Shown piece after piece: positions 45,915-59,197 of a stretch of 64,000 bases of DNA (within the stretch, counting starts at the first letter, position 1; the number at the start of each line of letters is the position of its first letter). The position numbers and the translations under genes are program-made. The DNA lies in assembly GCF_002906655.1 (NCBI RefSeq), contig NZ_CP025794.1, forward strand, positions 2,232,001-2,296,000. Direction: 5' to 3'. This DNA comes from Vibrio hyugaensis. GTDB taxonomy: Bacteria; Pseudomonadota; Gammaproteobacteria; Enterobacterales; Vibrionaceae. The notes under the pieces are model-generated. The model was not told the origin of the DNA and did not search any database. It saw only the letters and a list, made by a program, of their open reading frames with translations.

Positions 45915-47351
45915 ATGCTACAAGATCCTTCTCCTCAACAATACGAATTTGAAATGGTGACGATGGAGCAGTTAGTTCCTAAAGACCATTTAGTCCGCAA
46001 AATTGATAAAGCCATAGACTTCGAATTTATCCGGGACCAAGTCGCTCACCTCTATTGTCAAGATAACGGTCGACCACCTGTTGACCCTGTTCGACTTTTC
46101 AAAATCATTTTTATTGGCTACCTCTTCGGAATCAAAAGCGAGCGACAGCTCGTTAAAGAGATTGAAGTCAATGTAGCCTATCGTTGGTTCTTGCGCATGT
46201 CGTTAACGGAGAAGGTTATCCATGCTTCAACACTGAGCCAAAACCGTATTCGCCGCTTCAATAATACCGACGTATTCGAACGTATCTTTATCAACATCGT
46301 TGAGCAGGCTATGGCCAAAGGCTTGGTCGCTGGGCAGCAACTCTTTACCGACAGCACTCACCTCAAAGCAAACGCTAACAAAAATAAACACACCAATGAG
46401 GTCAGAGACGTTCGAGCCAGTGCTTACCTCGACATGCTTGATGAAGACGTTGCATTAGACCGAGAACGAGAAGGAAAGAAGTCGCTTAAGGCACGAGTAT
46501 CCGAGCCTAAAACAAAGAATACGAAAGTCAGTACTACAGACCCAGAAAGTGGTTTTATGACGAGAGACAATAAACCACAAGGCTTCTTCTACCTTGACCA
46601 TCGTACCGTCGATGGTCTGCATGGGATCATCGTCGACACTCATGCGACGGCAGGTAATATCAATGACTCTCAACCCTATATTGAACGACTGGACTACACG
46701 CTAGAGCAGTTCAATCTTAACCCTATAGCTGTTGGTCTCGATGCCGGCTATTTTACCGCTCCCGTGGCAGAGTCATTAGAGCGCCGAAATATCTTAGGTG
46801 TGTTCGGCTACCGTAGGCCATCAAGAACAAAGAACACGTTCAAGAAGAAGCACTTTATCTACCACAAAGAGAGTGACAGTTATCGATGTCCAAATGGGCA
46901 AACGCTTATCTACAAAACGACGTCACGAGATGCTTATAGAGAGTATCACTCAGACCCGAAAGAATGCGTGCTCTGCCCAATGCGAAATGACTGTACTCAA
47001 AGTAAAAACATGAAGAAAGTCATCACCAGACACATCTATACAGATGCAGTGGAGAGAGCGAACCAAATGCGGCTCTCTCCCTATGGGAAGAAGACGTATA
47101 GACGAAGAAGTGAGACGGTAGAAAGAAGCTTCGCTGATGCTAAGCAGCACCATGGGCACCGTTATGCCCGCTTCCGTGGGCTAAGCAAAGTGCAAATGCA
47201 GTGTTGGTTAGCTGCCGCAGCTCAAAACATCAAGAAGATAGCTCTAGTAATGAGTTATTTACAAAAAATGGGGTTCAATATGGCTCAAATAAGACAAATA
47301 TTAGCTTCTAAATACTTGTTTAAGAGTTGGAACAGATTAAATCTGGTATAG
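45915..47351 (+). CDS. IS1182-family transposase
   Basis: A 478-residue DDE transposase. The N-terminal DUF772 region has DHLVRKIDKAIDFEFIR and GRPPVDPVRLFKIIFIGYLFGIKSERQL. Likely catalytic Asp residues are in LFTDSTHLKANANK and VGLDAGYFTA, and the Glu in ETVERSFADAKQHHG. The CPNG ... CVLCPMRNDCTQ segment is the Cys-rich insertion common in this family. The frame is intact, so the element may still be active. Confidence 0.95.
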   Translation: MLQDPSPQQYEFEMVTMEQLVPKDHLVRKIDKAIDFEFIRDQVAHLYCQDNGRPPVDPVRLFKIIFIGYLFGIKSERQLVKEIEVNVAYRWFLRMSLTEKVIHASTLSQNRIRRFNNTDVFERIFINIVEQAMAKGLVAGQQLFTDSTHLKANANKNKHTNEVRDVRASAYLDMLDEDVALDREREGKKSLKARVSEPKTKNTKVSTTDPESGFMTRDNKPQGFFYLDHRTVDGLHGIIVDTHATAGNINDSQPYIERLDYTLEQFNLNPIAVGLDAGYFTAPVAESLERRNILGVFGYRRPSRTKNTFKKKHFIYHKESDSYRCPNGQTLIYKTTSRDAYREYHSDPKECVLCPMRNDCTQSKNMKKVITRHIYTDAVERANQMRLSPYGKKTYRRRSETVERSFADAKQHHGHRYARFRGLSKVQMQCWLAAAAQNIKKIALVMSYLQKMGFNMAQIRQILASKYLFKSWNRLNLV

Positions 47352-47393
47352 CGAAAAATATCGCGATCGCGACCTACGGTCGCTTATAAAAAA

Positions 47394-47420
47394 GAACCCC
47401 ACCGAAAAAGGTGGGGTTCG
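47394..47420 (+). terminator. Transposase terminator inside right IS end
   Basis: GAACCCCACC / GGTGGGGTTC perfect stem with loop GAAAAA, 44 bp after the transposase stop; no clear T-run. Confidence 0.7.
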
Positions 47421-47430
47421 TCATCAATCT

Positions 47431-47459
47431 GGGCCACCGTATATCGGTGGCTTTTTTAT
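47431..47459 (+). terminator. Right 22-bp repeat with intact rho terminator tail
   Basis: The second copy of the 22-bp repeat (47431-47452), here followed by the T-run TTTTTATT. This half keeps the original terminator function but now lies 1.6 kb after rho. Confidence 0.88.
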
Positions 47460-47513
47460 TGCTTTCTCCCGATAGAAGCAGCAGAATGAAGAAAATGTTA
47501 TCGGGAGGTTAAC

Positions 47514-48506
47514 ATGCAACAAGGAATGTTGTCGTCATTACTCCTGAGCTTGTCACTTATCACATTACCCGCAACGTTATCTGCGAAGGAAATGCAGGAA
47601 ACCGTGGTAGAGCAGTGGCTTCAGGATACCCACATACAGACCAAAGTATCTGAATTGCTCGATTATGCAGTCAGAGACGAGGTCGACTCGCTTAAATTCG
47701 CTCTCGACCGACTTGCTTTCCCTCAACAAGAAGTCGTCCGTTTTCTTTTGCTCGAAAAGCTTGAGCAACAAGAAATCATCCTTACGCCAAGAATGGCCAT
47801 TTTTGTCGAATCCCAAATCAGTATTACGCCAACCTATCAAGTGCTTGAGCGTGGTGATGGTTATGAGTTCAGTATACCCGCATTTAACTTTCCTGCGGTG
47901 GCAAGCCGTTTGATCAAACGCTGGAAGCAAGACCAAAGCACGTTGGAGTTTGTATTGGAAGCAGAGCGCCAAGAACTCAACCTTAAAGATTGGCTTACCG
48001 GTACATCGCAGCAAATACAAGCTCGAGAGGCATTGTTGATCCGCGAATTAGACAGCTTATCTCCAGATGCACTTGAGGCAATCACTAAACAGTTAACTCA
48101 TGCAAACGTTACTAGCTGGTTACCTTCTACAGCTGTTGTCGTACGTTTAGCACAAGTGAGTCAAAATGAGGCGATGTATGATCTGTTGTGGCGAATGCGT
48201 GCTGATTACAACAGCCAAACTGAGCTTACAAGGTTAGCGGAAGTCGGTGATGCATTCTCTTTGCAGCAATTGATGAGCTCTACTGTTAATCCAACTTTAA
48301 AACCCTATGCAATTGAGCTTCTGACGAGATCCAATCCTCTGACTTCAGACGTAAAACAGTTTCTGATCGCTAAAATGGCGCTTTCTGAGGAAGCTACTTT
48401 AGTGGCCAGAGAGCTAGCGAAACAAGGGCATCAATCTTGGCTGGAAGAGTTAGTGTCAAACAATCGCCAAGTCAAAGCTCGGCAGATTGAAAAGTTCTTG
48501 GAATAA
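47514..48506 (+). CDS. Exported protein of unknown function
   Basis: A 330-residue protein with a Sec signal (LLSLSLITLPATLSA, cleavage near residue 24). The rest is predicted all-helical and contains repeated Leu-rich helical pairs, which suggests a HEAT/ARM-like superhelix (for example VVRLAQVSQNEAMYDLLWRM and ELTRLAEVGDAFSLQQLM). I do not recognise a named family. GGGAGG precedes the ATG. It is a single gene between the IS and ubiD with its own terminator. Probably periplasmic. Confidence 0.8.
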   Translation: MQQGMLSSLLLSLSLITLPATLSAKEMQETVVEQWLQDTHIQTKVSELLDYAVRDEVDSLKFALDRLAFPQQEVVRFLLLEKLEQQEIILTPRMAIFVESQISITPTYQVLERGDGYEFSIPAFNFPAVASRLIKRWKQDQSTLEFVLEAERQELNLKDWLTGTSQQIQAREALLIRELDSLSPDALEAITKQLTHANVTSWLPSTAVVVRLAQVSQNEAMYDLLWRMRADYNSQTELTRLAEVGDAFSLQQLMSSTVNPTLKPYAIELLTRSNPLTSDVKQFLIAKMALSEEATLVARELAKQGHQSWLEELVSNNRQVKARQIEKFLE

Positions 48507-48572
48507 CTGTTCCTGAATTAAGCGTTCTTCAAGGCTCGATTCTTGTCGCTGCTTAGCTCACATACCCACACA

Positions 48573-48604
48573 AAATAGGAGGATCTTAGCGTCCTCCTAT
48601 TTGT
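48573..48604 (+). terminator. Terminator of the exported protein gene
   Basis: AAATAGGAGGA / TCCTCCTATTT perfect 11-bp stem followed by GTT; it lies 39 bp before ubiD and may overlap the ubiD promoter region. Confidence 0.78.
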
Positions 48605-48642
48605 TATACTGCGAATAATTTAATCAGCCAGCATGAAGGCCT

Positions 48643-50496
48643 ATGAGTTTTAAGGATTTACGCGAATTTATCGACCACCTAGAACAGAAAGGTCGACTTA
48701 AACGCATCACTCACCCCGTCGATCCCGCTTACGAAATGACAGAAATAAGTGACCGCACCTTGCGTGCTGGTGGCCCTGCACTGTTGTTTGAGAACCCAAT
48801 TGGCTACGACGTACCTGTTTTGACGAACCTATTTGGTACGCCAGAACGTGTCGCAATCGGCATGGGGCGCGAAGACGTTAAAGAATTAAGAGAAGTTGGT
48901 AAGCTGCTGGCTTATTTAAAAGAACCTGAGCCACCAAAAGGCTTTAAAGACGCCTTAGAAAAACTGCCAGTGTTCAAGCAAGTGTTGAACATGCCAGCCA
49001 AGCGTCTACGTAAAGCGCCGTGCCAAGACATTGTATGGCAAGGTGATGAAGTCGATTTGGATAAAATCCCAGTGATGAGCTGCTGGGCAGAAGACGTTGC
49101 GCCACTGCTTACGTGGGGTTTAACCGTGACTAAAGGTCCAAATAAGAAACGTCAGAACCTAGGTATTTATCGCCAGCAGAAAATTGCCAAGAACAAAATT
49201 ATCATGCGTTGGCTAGCTCACCGCGGCGGTGCGCTTGATCTGCGAGATTGGATGGAAACCAATCCAGGGAAATCTTTTCCTGTTTCGGTCGCTTTTGGTG
49301 CAGACCCTGCGACCATTCTTGGCGCAGTAACACCAGTGCCAGATACGCTATCGGAATATGCATTTGCAGGTTTACTGCGCGGCAGCAAAACTGAAGTCGT
49401 GAAGTCAATCAGTAATGATTTGGAAGTGCCAGCGAGTGCGGAAATCGTTATGGAAGGTTATATCGACCCGAACGAGTTTGCCGATGAAGGCCCTTACGGT
49501 GACCACACTGGCTACTATAACGAAAAAGAAAAGCACCACGTATTTACCATTACGCACATTACTATGCGTAAGGACCCAATTTATCACAGTACTTATACCG
49601 GTCGTCCGCCAGATGAACCGGCTGTATTGGGTGTGGCATTAAACGAAGTGTTTGTGCCTATTTTGCAAAAACAGTTCCCAGAGATTGAAGACTTCTATCT
49701 ACCACCGGAAGGTTGTTCGTACCGAATGGCAGTCGTCACTATGAAGAAGCAGTACCCAGGACATGCCAAGCGCGTAATGATGGGAGTGTGGTCTTTCTTG
49801 CGTCAATTCATGTACACCAAGTTTGTTATTGTGTGCGATGAATCGGTAAATGCGCGAGATTGGAATGATGTCGTGAAAGCCATGTCAGAGCATATGGACC
49901 CTGTACGTGATACCTTGATGATAGATAACACGCCAATTGACTCACTCGACTTTGCTTCACCCGTGGTTGGGCTTGGCTCCAAGATGGGTTTAGATGCGAC
50001 CATTAAATGGGATGCTGAACTGGCAACACGAACCAAGGTCACCGAGCGAGATAATAAAGCGATTACCCAATCTGATCTGGATGCGTTGAAACAGCAACGT
50101 CCTGACATTGTCGATATCTATCTACCGGCAACGGCAAATAACCAATTTGCTGTCGTGACAATGAAGAAAGACCAAGCCGGTCAATCTCAAGCATTGATGG
50201 AATACTTGTGGGACTTCTTTGCTCAGTACACGGATAATAAATTCATTATTTTGTGCGACGATGACGTCAACGCACAAGATTGGAATGACATCATTTGGGC
50301 TGTGACAACCCGAATGGATCCAGACAGAGATACCACTCAAGTTCGTGGTAAGGTGGGTAGTTCATCTAAACTTGGGCTCGATGCGACCAATAAGTTTGAA
50401 TCTGAAGCCACGCGCGAGTGGGGCTCGCCTATCAAAAAAGATCCTAAACTTGTGGCTAAAGTCGATGAGATTTGGGACCAGTTAGGTATTCTATGA
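48643..50496 (+). CDS. ubiD: 4-hydroxy-3-polyprenylbenzoate decarboxylase UbiD with duplicated C-terminal domain
   Basis: This prenylated-FMN enzyme decarboxylates the ubiquinone precursor. At 617 residues it is about 120 longer than E. coli UbiD (497). The core has NLGIYRQQ and the catalytic segment [11 protein letters not shown]. The excess comes from an internal repeat: residues ~345-456 ([10 protein letters not shown] ... [12 protein letters not shown]) recur as ~486-584 ([10 protein letters not shown] ... [12 protein letters not shown]). Only the second copy leads into the conserved tail [11 protein letters not shown]. The stop overlaps the ferredoxin ATG (ATGA). Confidence 0.95.
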   Translation: MSFKDLREFIDHLEQKGRLKRITHPVDPAYEMTEISDRTLRAGGPALLFENPIGYDVPVLTNLFGTPERVAIGMGREDVKELREVGKLLAYLKEPEPPKGFKDALEKLPVFKQVLNMPAKRLRKAPCQDIVWQGDEVDLDKIPVMSCWAEDVAPLLTWGLTVTKGPNKKRQNLGIYRQQKIAKNKIIMRWLAHRGGALDLRDWMETNPGKSFPVSVAFGADPATILGAVTPVPDTLSEYAFAGLLRGSKTEVVKSISNDLEVPASAEIVMEGYIDPNEFADEGPYGDHTGYYNEKEKHHVFTITHITMRKDPIYHSTYTGRPPDEPAVLGVALNEVFVPILQKQFPEIEDFYLPPEGCSYRMAVVTMKKQYPGHAKRVMMGVWSFLRQFMYTKFVIVCDESVNARDWNDVVKAMSEHMDPVRDTLMIDNTPIDSLDFASPVVGLGSKMGLDATIKWDAELATRTKVTERDNKAITQSDLDALKQQRPDIVDIYLPATANNQFAVVTMKKDQAGQSQALMEYLWDFFAQYTDNKFIILCDDDVNAQDWNDIIWAVTTRMDPDRDTTQVRGKVGSSSKLGLDATNKFESEATREWGSPIKKDPKLVAKVDEIWDQLGIL

Positions 50497-50762
50497 GTCA
50501 TCAAGTCCACCTTCTACCAATGGACGTTACGTTCCAAGTAAAAGAAGGGGAGACGGTGTTGGAAGCTGCGCTCAACAACAATATTCGCTTCCCACACCGT
50601 TGCCAAGTTGGCGCTTGCGCCATGTGCATGTGTAAAAAGCTAACGGGCGAGGTGAGTTATCACCTCGAACCGATGCTAACCGAAAAAGAGCAACAGCAAG
50701 GTTGGATATTCCCTTGCCAAGCCTATACAGAAAGTAATTTAGTGCTTACTTTTGACGAGTAA
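50493..50762 (+). CDS. Small [2Fe-2S] ferredoxin
   Basis: An 89-residue plant-type ferredoxin. The cluster Cys are in [15 protein letters not shown] (C-x4-C-x2-C) plus one Cys ~35 residues later in FPCQA. The extra Cys after the third ligand is unusual. The ATG overlaps the ubiD stop by four bases, and fre follows after 14 bp. This places it as electron carrier between the flavin reductase and a partner, possibly in ubiquinone synthesis or flavin prenylation. That role is inferred. Confidence 0.9.
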   Translation: MSHQVHLLPMDVTFQVKEGETVLEAALNNNIRFPHRCQVGACAMCMCKKLTGEVSYHLEPMLTEKEQQQGWIFPCQAYTESNLVLTFDE

Positions 50763-50776
50763 GCGAGAGGAACACC

Positions 50777-51490
50777 ATGACCATCCAATGTAAAGTAAAG
50801 TCTATTGAGCCGTTAGCTTGTAATACTTACCAAATCCTTCTTCATCCAGAATCACCAGTGCCTTTTAAAGCAGGTCAGTACCTAATGGTAGTGATGGGTG
50901 AAAAAGACAAACGCCCTTTCTCTATTGCAAGTAGCCCTTGCCGTCATGAAGGCGAACTGGAGTTGCACATCGGTGCGGCAGAGCAAAATGCTTACGCATT
51001 AGAAGTCGTTGAAGCAATGCAATCGGCATTAGAAACAGATGGTCATATCGAAATTGATGCACCACATGGTGATGCTTGGGTTCAAGAAGAAAGCGAGCGC
51101 CCACTATTATTGATTGCTGGTGGTACTGGCTTTAGTTACGTGCGCTCGATTCTGGATCACTGTGTAGCACAGAACAAAACCAACCCTATCTATCTATACT
51201 GGGGTGCGCGCGATAATTGCCAGCTTTACGCTAAAGAAGAACTGGTCGAGATCGCTGAAAAGTTTGCTAACGTTCATTTTATCCCAGTAGTAGAAGAAGC
51301 ACCTGCCGATTGGCAAGGTAAAGTTGGTAACGTGCTACAAGCGGTGAGTGAAGATTTCGAAAGCTTAGAAAACTACGATATCTATATTGCTGGTCGCTTT
51401 GAAATGGCTGGGGCAGCGCGTGAACAGTTCACCCAGAACAAGAAAGCGAAGAGTGAACGTATGTTCGCAGACGCGTACGCATTCATTTAA
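50777..51490 (+). CDS. fre: NAD(P)H-flavin reductase Fre
   Basis: A 237-residue ferredoxin-NADP reductase-like enzyme. The flavin motif is RPFSIASSP (R-x-[YF]-S), the NAD(P)H-binding motif is [14 protein letters not shown], and it ends with [16 protein letters not shown]. It reduces free FMN/FAD with NAD(P)H, supplying flavin to luciferase-like and other enzymes. Last gene of the ubiD-ferredoxin-fre operon with AGAGGAACACC upstream of the ATG. Confidence 0.95.
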   Translation: MTIQCKVKSIEPLACNTYQILLHPESPVPFKAGQYLMVVMGEKDKRPFSIASSPCRHEGELELHIGAAEQNAYALEVVEAMQSALETDGHIEIDAPHGDAWVQEESERPLLLIAGGTGFSYVRSILDHCVAQNKTNPIYLYWGARDNCQLYAKEELVEIAEKFANVHFIPVVEEAPADWQGKVGNVLQAVSEDFESLENYDIYIAGRFEMAGAAREQFTQNKKAKSERMFADAYAFI

Positions 51491-51510
51491 ATACAGCTTT
51501 TGGGGCAGAA

Positions 51511-51536
51511 AAAGAGGGTTTTTTACCCTCTTTTTT
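51511..51536 (+). terminator. ubiD-fre operon terminator
   Basis: AAAGAGGGT-TTTT-ACCCTCTTT stem with TTT tail, 20 bp after fre and 60 bp before the next rRNA promoter. Confidence 0.9.
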
Positions 51537-51596
51537 GCTTTTTTGATGAAATAGTCATCGAACAGTTAGTTTTTTCCATTTTTTTTCAAAAAAGGG

Positions 51597-51624
51597 TTGC
51601 GAACGGATCTGAGTTCCCTATAAT
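51597..51624 (+). promoter_or_regulatory. rRNA operon 2 promoter P1
   Basis: TTGCGA and TATAAT with 16-bp spacing, preceded by a T/A-rich tract (51571-51592) that may be an UP element. The GCGCATCC discriminator fits stringent control. Confidence 0.82.
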
Positions 51625-51712
51625 GCGCATCCACCGACACGGCAGACGCGATAAGGCTTCAGCAGGGTCGGAGAGGTGAAAAGCTTCTGAGAAAATAAAT
51701 TGAAAAAAGTGT

Positions 51713-51740
51713 TTGACACCCTCAATTATCTCGCTAGAAT
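51713..51740 (+). promoter_or_regulatory. rRNA operon 2 promoter P2
   Basis: TTGACA and TAGAAT with 16-bp spacing, 116 bp after P1. The flanking sequence differs from P2 of operon 1. Confidence 0.82.
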
Positions 51741-51778
51741 GCACCTCCGCTTTGAGAGAAAAGCTTCTCGCAAAGCAA

Positions 51779-52012
51779 GCTCTTTAAAAATATAGACCTA
51801 TCAATCTGTGTGGGCACTCGTTGATGATAATCCAATTAGAAACTTCGGTTTCAAATTAGGTTTCAATGAACTGAGTGACCAAGCAAGTCTTCGGACTTGG
51901 CACAGTCAATTCATTATCGTTCTGTTGGAACGATAATAGCTTTAAAATTACTTCTTACTTTCGAGTAAGGATGAGTTTTGAAGTCAGTATTCGTTGAGCC
52001 GAACAAAATCTT
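51779..52012 (+). promoter_or_regulatory. rRNA operon 2 leader with variant boxA
   Basis: The boxA reads GCTCTTTAAAAAT here, one base from operon 1 (GCTCTTTAACAAT). A compact UUCG hairpin (AAGTC-TTCG-GACTT, about 51885-51898) stands where operon 1 has a longer sequence. The leader stem at 51913-51937 differs from operon 1 by a compensated base pair. Confidence 0.75.
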
Positions 52013-53565
<1,553 letters not shown>

Positions 53566-53630
53566 TACGATGATTACTCACGATGAGTGTCCACACAGAT
53601 TGATACGGTTTATAAGTAAGAGACGATACT

Positions 53631-53707
53631 GGGTCTGTAGCTCAGGTGGTTAGAGCGTTCGCCTGATAAGCGAGAGGTCGGTGGTTCGAGTCCACTCAGA
53701 CCCACCA
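53631..53707 (+). tRNA. ileT: tRNA-Ile (GAT)
   Basis: Identical to the copy at 10211: 77 nt, anticodon GAT, encoded CCA, in the 16S-23S spacer of operon 2. Confidence 0.96.
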
Positions 53708-53743
53708 ATTTCCTTGGAAATTGGCACACAGTATCACACTGAT

Positions 53744-53819
53744 GGGGCTATAGCTCAGCTGGGAGAGCGCCTGCCTTGCACGCAGGAGGTCTGCGGTTCG
53801 ATCCCGCATAGCTCCACCA
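53744..53819 (+). tRNA. alaT: tRNA-Ala (TGC)
   Basis: Identical to the copy at 10324: 76 nt, anticodon TGC, encoded CCA. Confidence 0.96.
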
Positions 53820-53873
53820 TCTTTAAGCGCATTCGATGAGTGCTTTTAAAAATGGTTTTCATCAGAAAATCTA

Positions 53874-53886
53874 GCTCTTTAACAAT
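53874..53886 (+). promoter_or_regulatory. Spacer boxA before 23S (operon 2)
   Basis: GCTCTTTAACAAT, the same as in operon 1. The following stem at 53901-53921 differs from operon 1 on both arms. Confidence 0.75.
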
Positions 53887-54109
53887 TTGGAAAGCTGACA
53901 AAACAATCTTTAAGATTGTTTGTAAAGTTCTCAATGTTTGTCTTTAAGACAAACACCAAAAAACACATTCAAGTGTTCTTGGGAATATCACTTTTACTGT
54001 GATTATTCGAAATTGAGTCCGGCAAAATCGATATGTCTCTCGCTCATTCAAATAATGAGAGACAACTTTGGTGATTTGAACATCAACTCGAAACTCCTTC
54101 GGGTTGTAT

Positions 54110-57000
<2,891 letters not shown>

Positions 57001-57088
57001 ACAACACCCAAGGGGTTTTGATGGACTCAATACAAGAACGATTGAATGTGTAAGTAGAACTTAAAACAGCTTTCCGGATTAAAGAATT

Positions 57089-57208
57089 TGCTTGGCGACC
57101 ATAGCGATTTGGACCCACCTGACTTCCATTCCGAACTCAGAAGTGAAACGAATTAGCGCCGATGGTAGTGTGGGGTTTCCCCATGTGAGAGTAGGACATC
57201 GCCAGGCT
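57089..57208 (+). rRNA. rrf: 5S ribosomal RNA (operon 2)
   Basis: 120 nt, identical to the copy at 13668. The 23S-5S spacer before it differs at several positions from operon 1. Confidence 0.97.
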
Positions 57209-57239
57209 TTAAATTTAGACTTAAATGTCTAACCAGTGC

Positions 57240-57316
57240 GGAGCGGTAGTTCAGTTGGTTAGAATACCGGCCTGTCACGCCGGGGGTCGCGGGTTCGAGT
57301 CCCGTCCGCTCCGCCA
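57240..57316 (+). tRNA. aspT: tRNA-Asp (GTC)
   Basis: Identical to the copy at 13819; 77 nt with anticodon GTC and encoded CCA, downstream of 5S. Confidence 0.96.
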
Positions 57317-57329
57317 CTTATTTAGAAAG

Positions 57330-57350
57330 CCTTGCTCAATGCAAGGTTTT
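57330..57350 (+). terminator. Weak hairpin between tRNA-Asp and tRNA-Trp
   Basis: CCTTGC-TCAAT-GCAAGG followed by TTTTG. It looks like a shortened relic of the strong terminator found at this place in operon 1. Since tRNA-Trp follows, it is probably leaky or a processing signal. Confidence 0.55.
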
Positions 57351-57375
57351 GTCGAATCTACAATTTGTAGAATTT

Positions 57376-57452
<77 letters not shown>

Positions 57453-57457
57453 GATTG

Positions 57458-57488
57458 AAAGCCTCAGCAGAAATGCTGGGGCTTTTTT
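57458..57488 (+). terminator. rRNA operon 2 terminator
   Basis: AAAGCCTCAGCA-GAAA-TGCTGGGGCTTT with one wobble pair and TTT tail, just after tRNA-Trp. Confidence 0.88.
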
Positions 57489-57545
57489 ACGTCTTGAATC
57501 GATGAAAAGATTCATCTCCCTGATCTCCGCATAAATTTCCTATCA

Positions 57546-58654
57546 TACCAATCTGGAAAATTAACTGGTCAGATTAATCCATTCTCTTCTGCACATATCT
57601 GTCACCCTATCAGTACTTTCCAAGAACCGAACCCATGCGCTGCACACCTTGTCTACAATATCGTTGTAGTTCGTAAAGGTCTGGTTCGCTAAATAGTGTT
57701 GTCGCAGTCAACTCCATACTTGTTCTATTGGGTTCAACTCTGGTGAATAGGGTGGGAGCTTGATGATACTCACATTGTTAAATTGCTCGGCAATGTCATC
57801 TGTATGCCATCCAGCCCTATCCATGATCACGACAGCATGACGGCCATACTCTGTTACTTGAGAGATTTGATTAAGGTGCTGGATCATAATTTCTTTATTT
57901 ACCCAAGGTACGACGATGGCTTCCCCTATTCCTCTTCTTGGACAGACAGAACCGAATAAGTAAGCATACTCAAATTGCTGTTGCTTCACCGCTCGGGGTC
58001 TTGTGCCACGCTCTGCCCATAAGCGAGTAGTTGTATTTTGTTGTCCAAATCTCGCTTCGTCTTGAAACCAGACATCGACCGCCTCAAGGCTTATGTGACC
58101 TGGGATCTTGAGGATCGTTTCAGTTTTGAATCTTTTAAAATCGTCTTGGAGCTGTTGAGATTGAGAAGGGTGTTTGGAGCGTGACGTTATCCAAGAAAAG
58201 CCCATACGATTGAGCAAGTAATAGATAGAATCTGGGTGGTAATGCTTGCCAAACTCTTTGATGATGTAGGCGTGAATGTCACTACCAGTTAATCTTCCTA
58301 CAGAAGGTTCGGAAGCTCGCCTCTTAATATATAGGCTTAACTGTTCACGTTGTTTTGGGGTAAGAAACGTAGGTCTTCCTGTTCTTGGTTTTTCTTGTAA
58401 GCCTTCAAGTCCTTCCTCCAGAAAGGTCTGAACCCATTTATTTACGCTAGTGCGACTTACCTTTAAGTACTTGGCAATCTGTGTTCGAGATTGTCCTTCT
58501 TTAAAGTGTGCTAGAGCGAGTAGACGCATCTTCATCTGAATAGACTTTTGCTGGCTAGCGAGCTTTTTAAAGTTGATGTTACTGAAGCTATCCCTAGTAT
58601 TCTCGAACAAGAAGTTATAAAGCTAATTAGATCATATTCTTACTTAGATTGGTA
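57546..58654 (-). mobile_element. IS630-family insertion sequence with damaged transposase
   Basis: About 1.1 kb bounded by inverted repeats TACCAATCT and AGATTGGTA at the two ends, within or next to TA as expected for this family. It carries one transposase gene on the minus strand that is interrupted by a stop. It sits about 60 bp downstream of the second rRNA operon. Confidence 0.85.
57561..58610 (-). pseudogene. IS630-family transposase, interrupted by in-frame TGA
   Basis: The intact part (300 residues) has an N-terminal helix-turn-helix (RTQIAKYLKVSRTSVNKWVQTF), a second DNA-binding region, and the DDE motifs VDVWFQDEARFG, VVIMDRAGWHT and PPYSPELNPIEQVW. A TGA at 57708-57710 follows PIEQVWS. 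Beyond it the same frame continues as LRQHYLANQTFTNYNDIV and so on to a TAA at 57561, the normal IS630 C-terminus. The TGA most likely replaces a TGG (Trp). All DDE residues lie before the stop, so partial activity cannot be excluded. Confidence 0.85.
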
Positions 58655-59147
58655 TTAGCCAAACACTAGCTCCTAAACTAGCTTTCTTCACTATCTGTCA
58701 TTACAGGAGAAACCTTGTGTTAAGCATACTCAAAAATTCGAGCTATCCGCCCCTATAATAGCGATAGCAGTTCACACTTTTTCATTGTTCAATTCCGAAC
58801 AAAACCTTCTAGAACATCTAGCCAACTCTCTAAAGTGCCTATAAAGGTTATCAAGCCTGCTTCTCGTTACCCCTATTGATACAGGGCTTCTGTTAACAGA
58901 AGTACGTTTCTATTCGCTACTGTATTCAATGTGAGTTAGCGCTTTTAAGCGCCCTTTAATACTTACTGCCGATTAACATGACTGCTTTGCAGAAAATGAT
59001 TGAAGTAGTTTCAAGTGGTTCTTAATGAGATGAGGAAGTGCAGTTGGGAATGAACGACAAAAGCCTCGGTGATGGTGCGTCGTTGGTTTTAGGTGGTAGA
59101 GGGAGGTTAGCGTTGGAACTATGAAGGGGCTTGATAAATTGCAGGTA
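58655..59147. other. Intergenic region without assigned gene
   Basis: About 490 bp between the IS630 element and the hemY terminator. I see no convincing reading frame or tRNA. CCCCTATAATAGCG near 58751 resembles a stable-RNA promoter -10 region without a good -35. A short hairpin (CTTCTGTTAACAGAAG) lies near 58888. The region may be the former downstream flank of the rRNA operon. Confidence 0.5.
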
Positions 59148-59182
59148 ATAAAAAAGCCGACAGTAATAAACTGTCGGCTTTC
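59148..59182 (-). terminator. hemCDXY operon terminator
   Basis: AAAGCCGACAG / CTGTCGGCTTT perfect stem, on the minus strand followed by TTTATTACC, 16 bp after hemY. Confidence 0.9.
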
Positions 59183-59197
59183 TAACTTCTGAACCGC

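Larger units (their letters stand above)
45840..47430 (+). mobile_element. IS1182-family insertion sequence, complete, in the rho terminator
   Basis: About 1.59 kb with one intact transposase gene. The outer ends carry imperfect inverted repeats of about 14 bp (AGACTGCTGACAAA against AGATTGATGACGAA, 11 matches). A 22-bp direct copy of the target flanks both ends. Insertion into terminator-like hairpins with long target duplications fits what is known of the family. The ends are accurate to about one base. A near-perfect hairpin occurs just inside each end. Confidence 0.92.
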
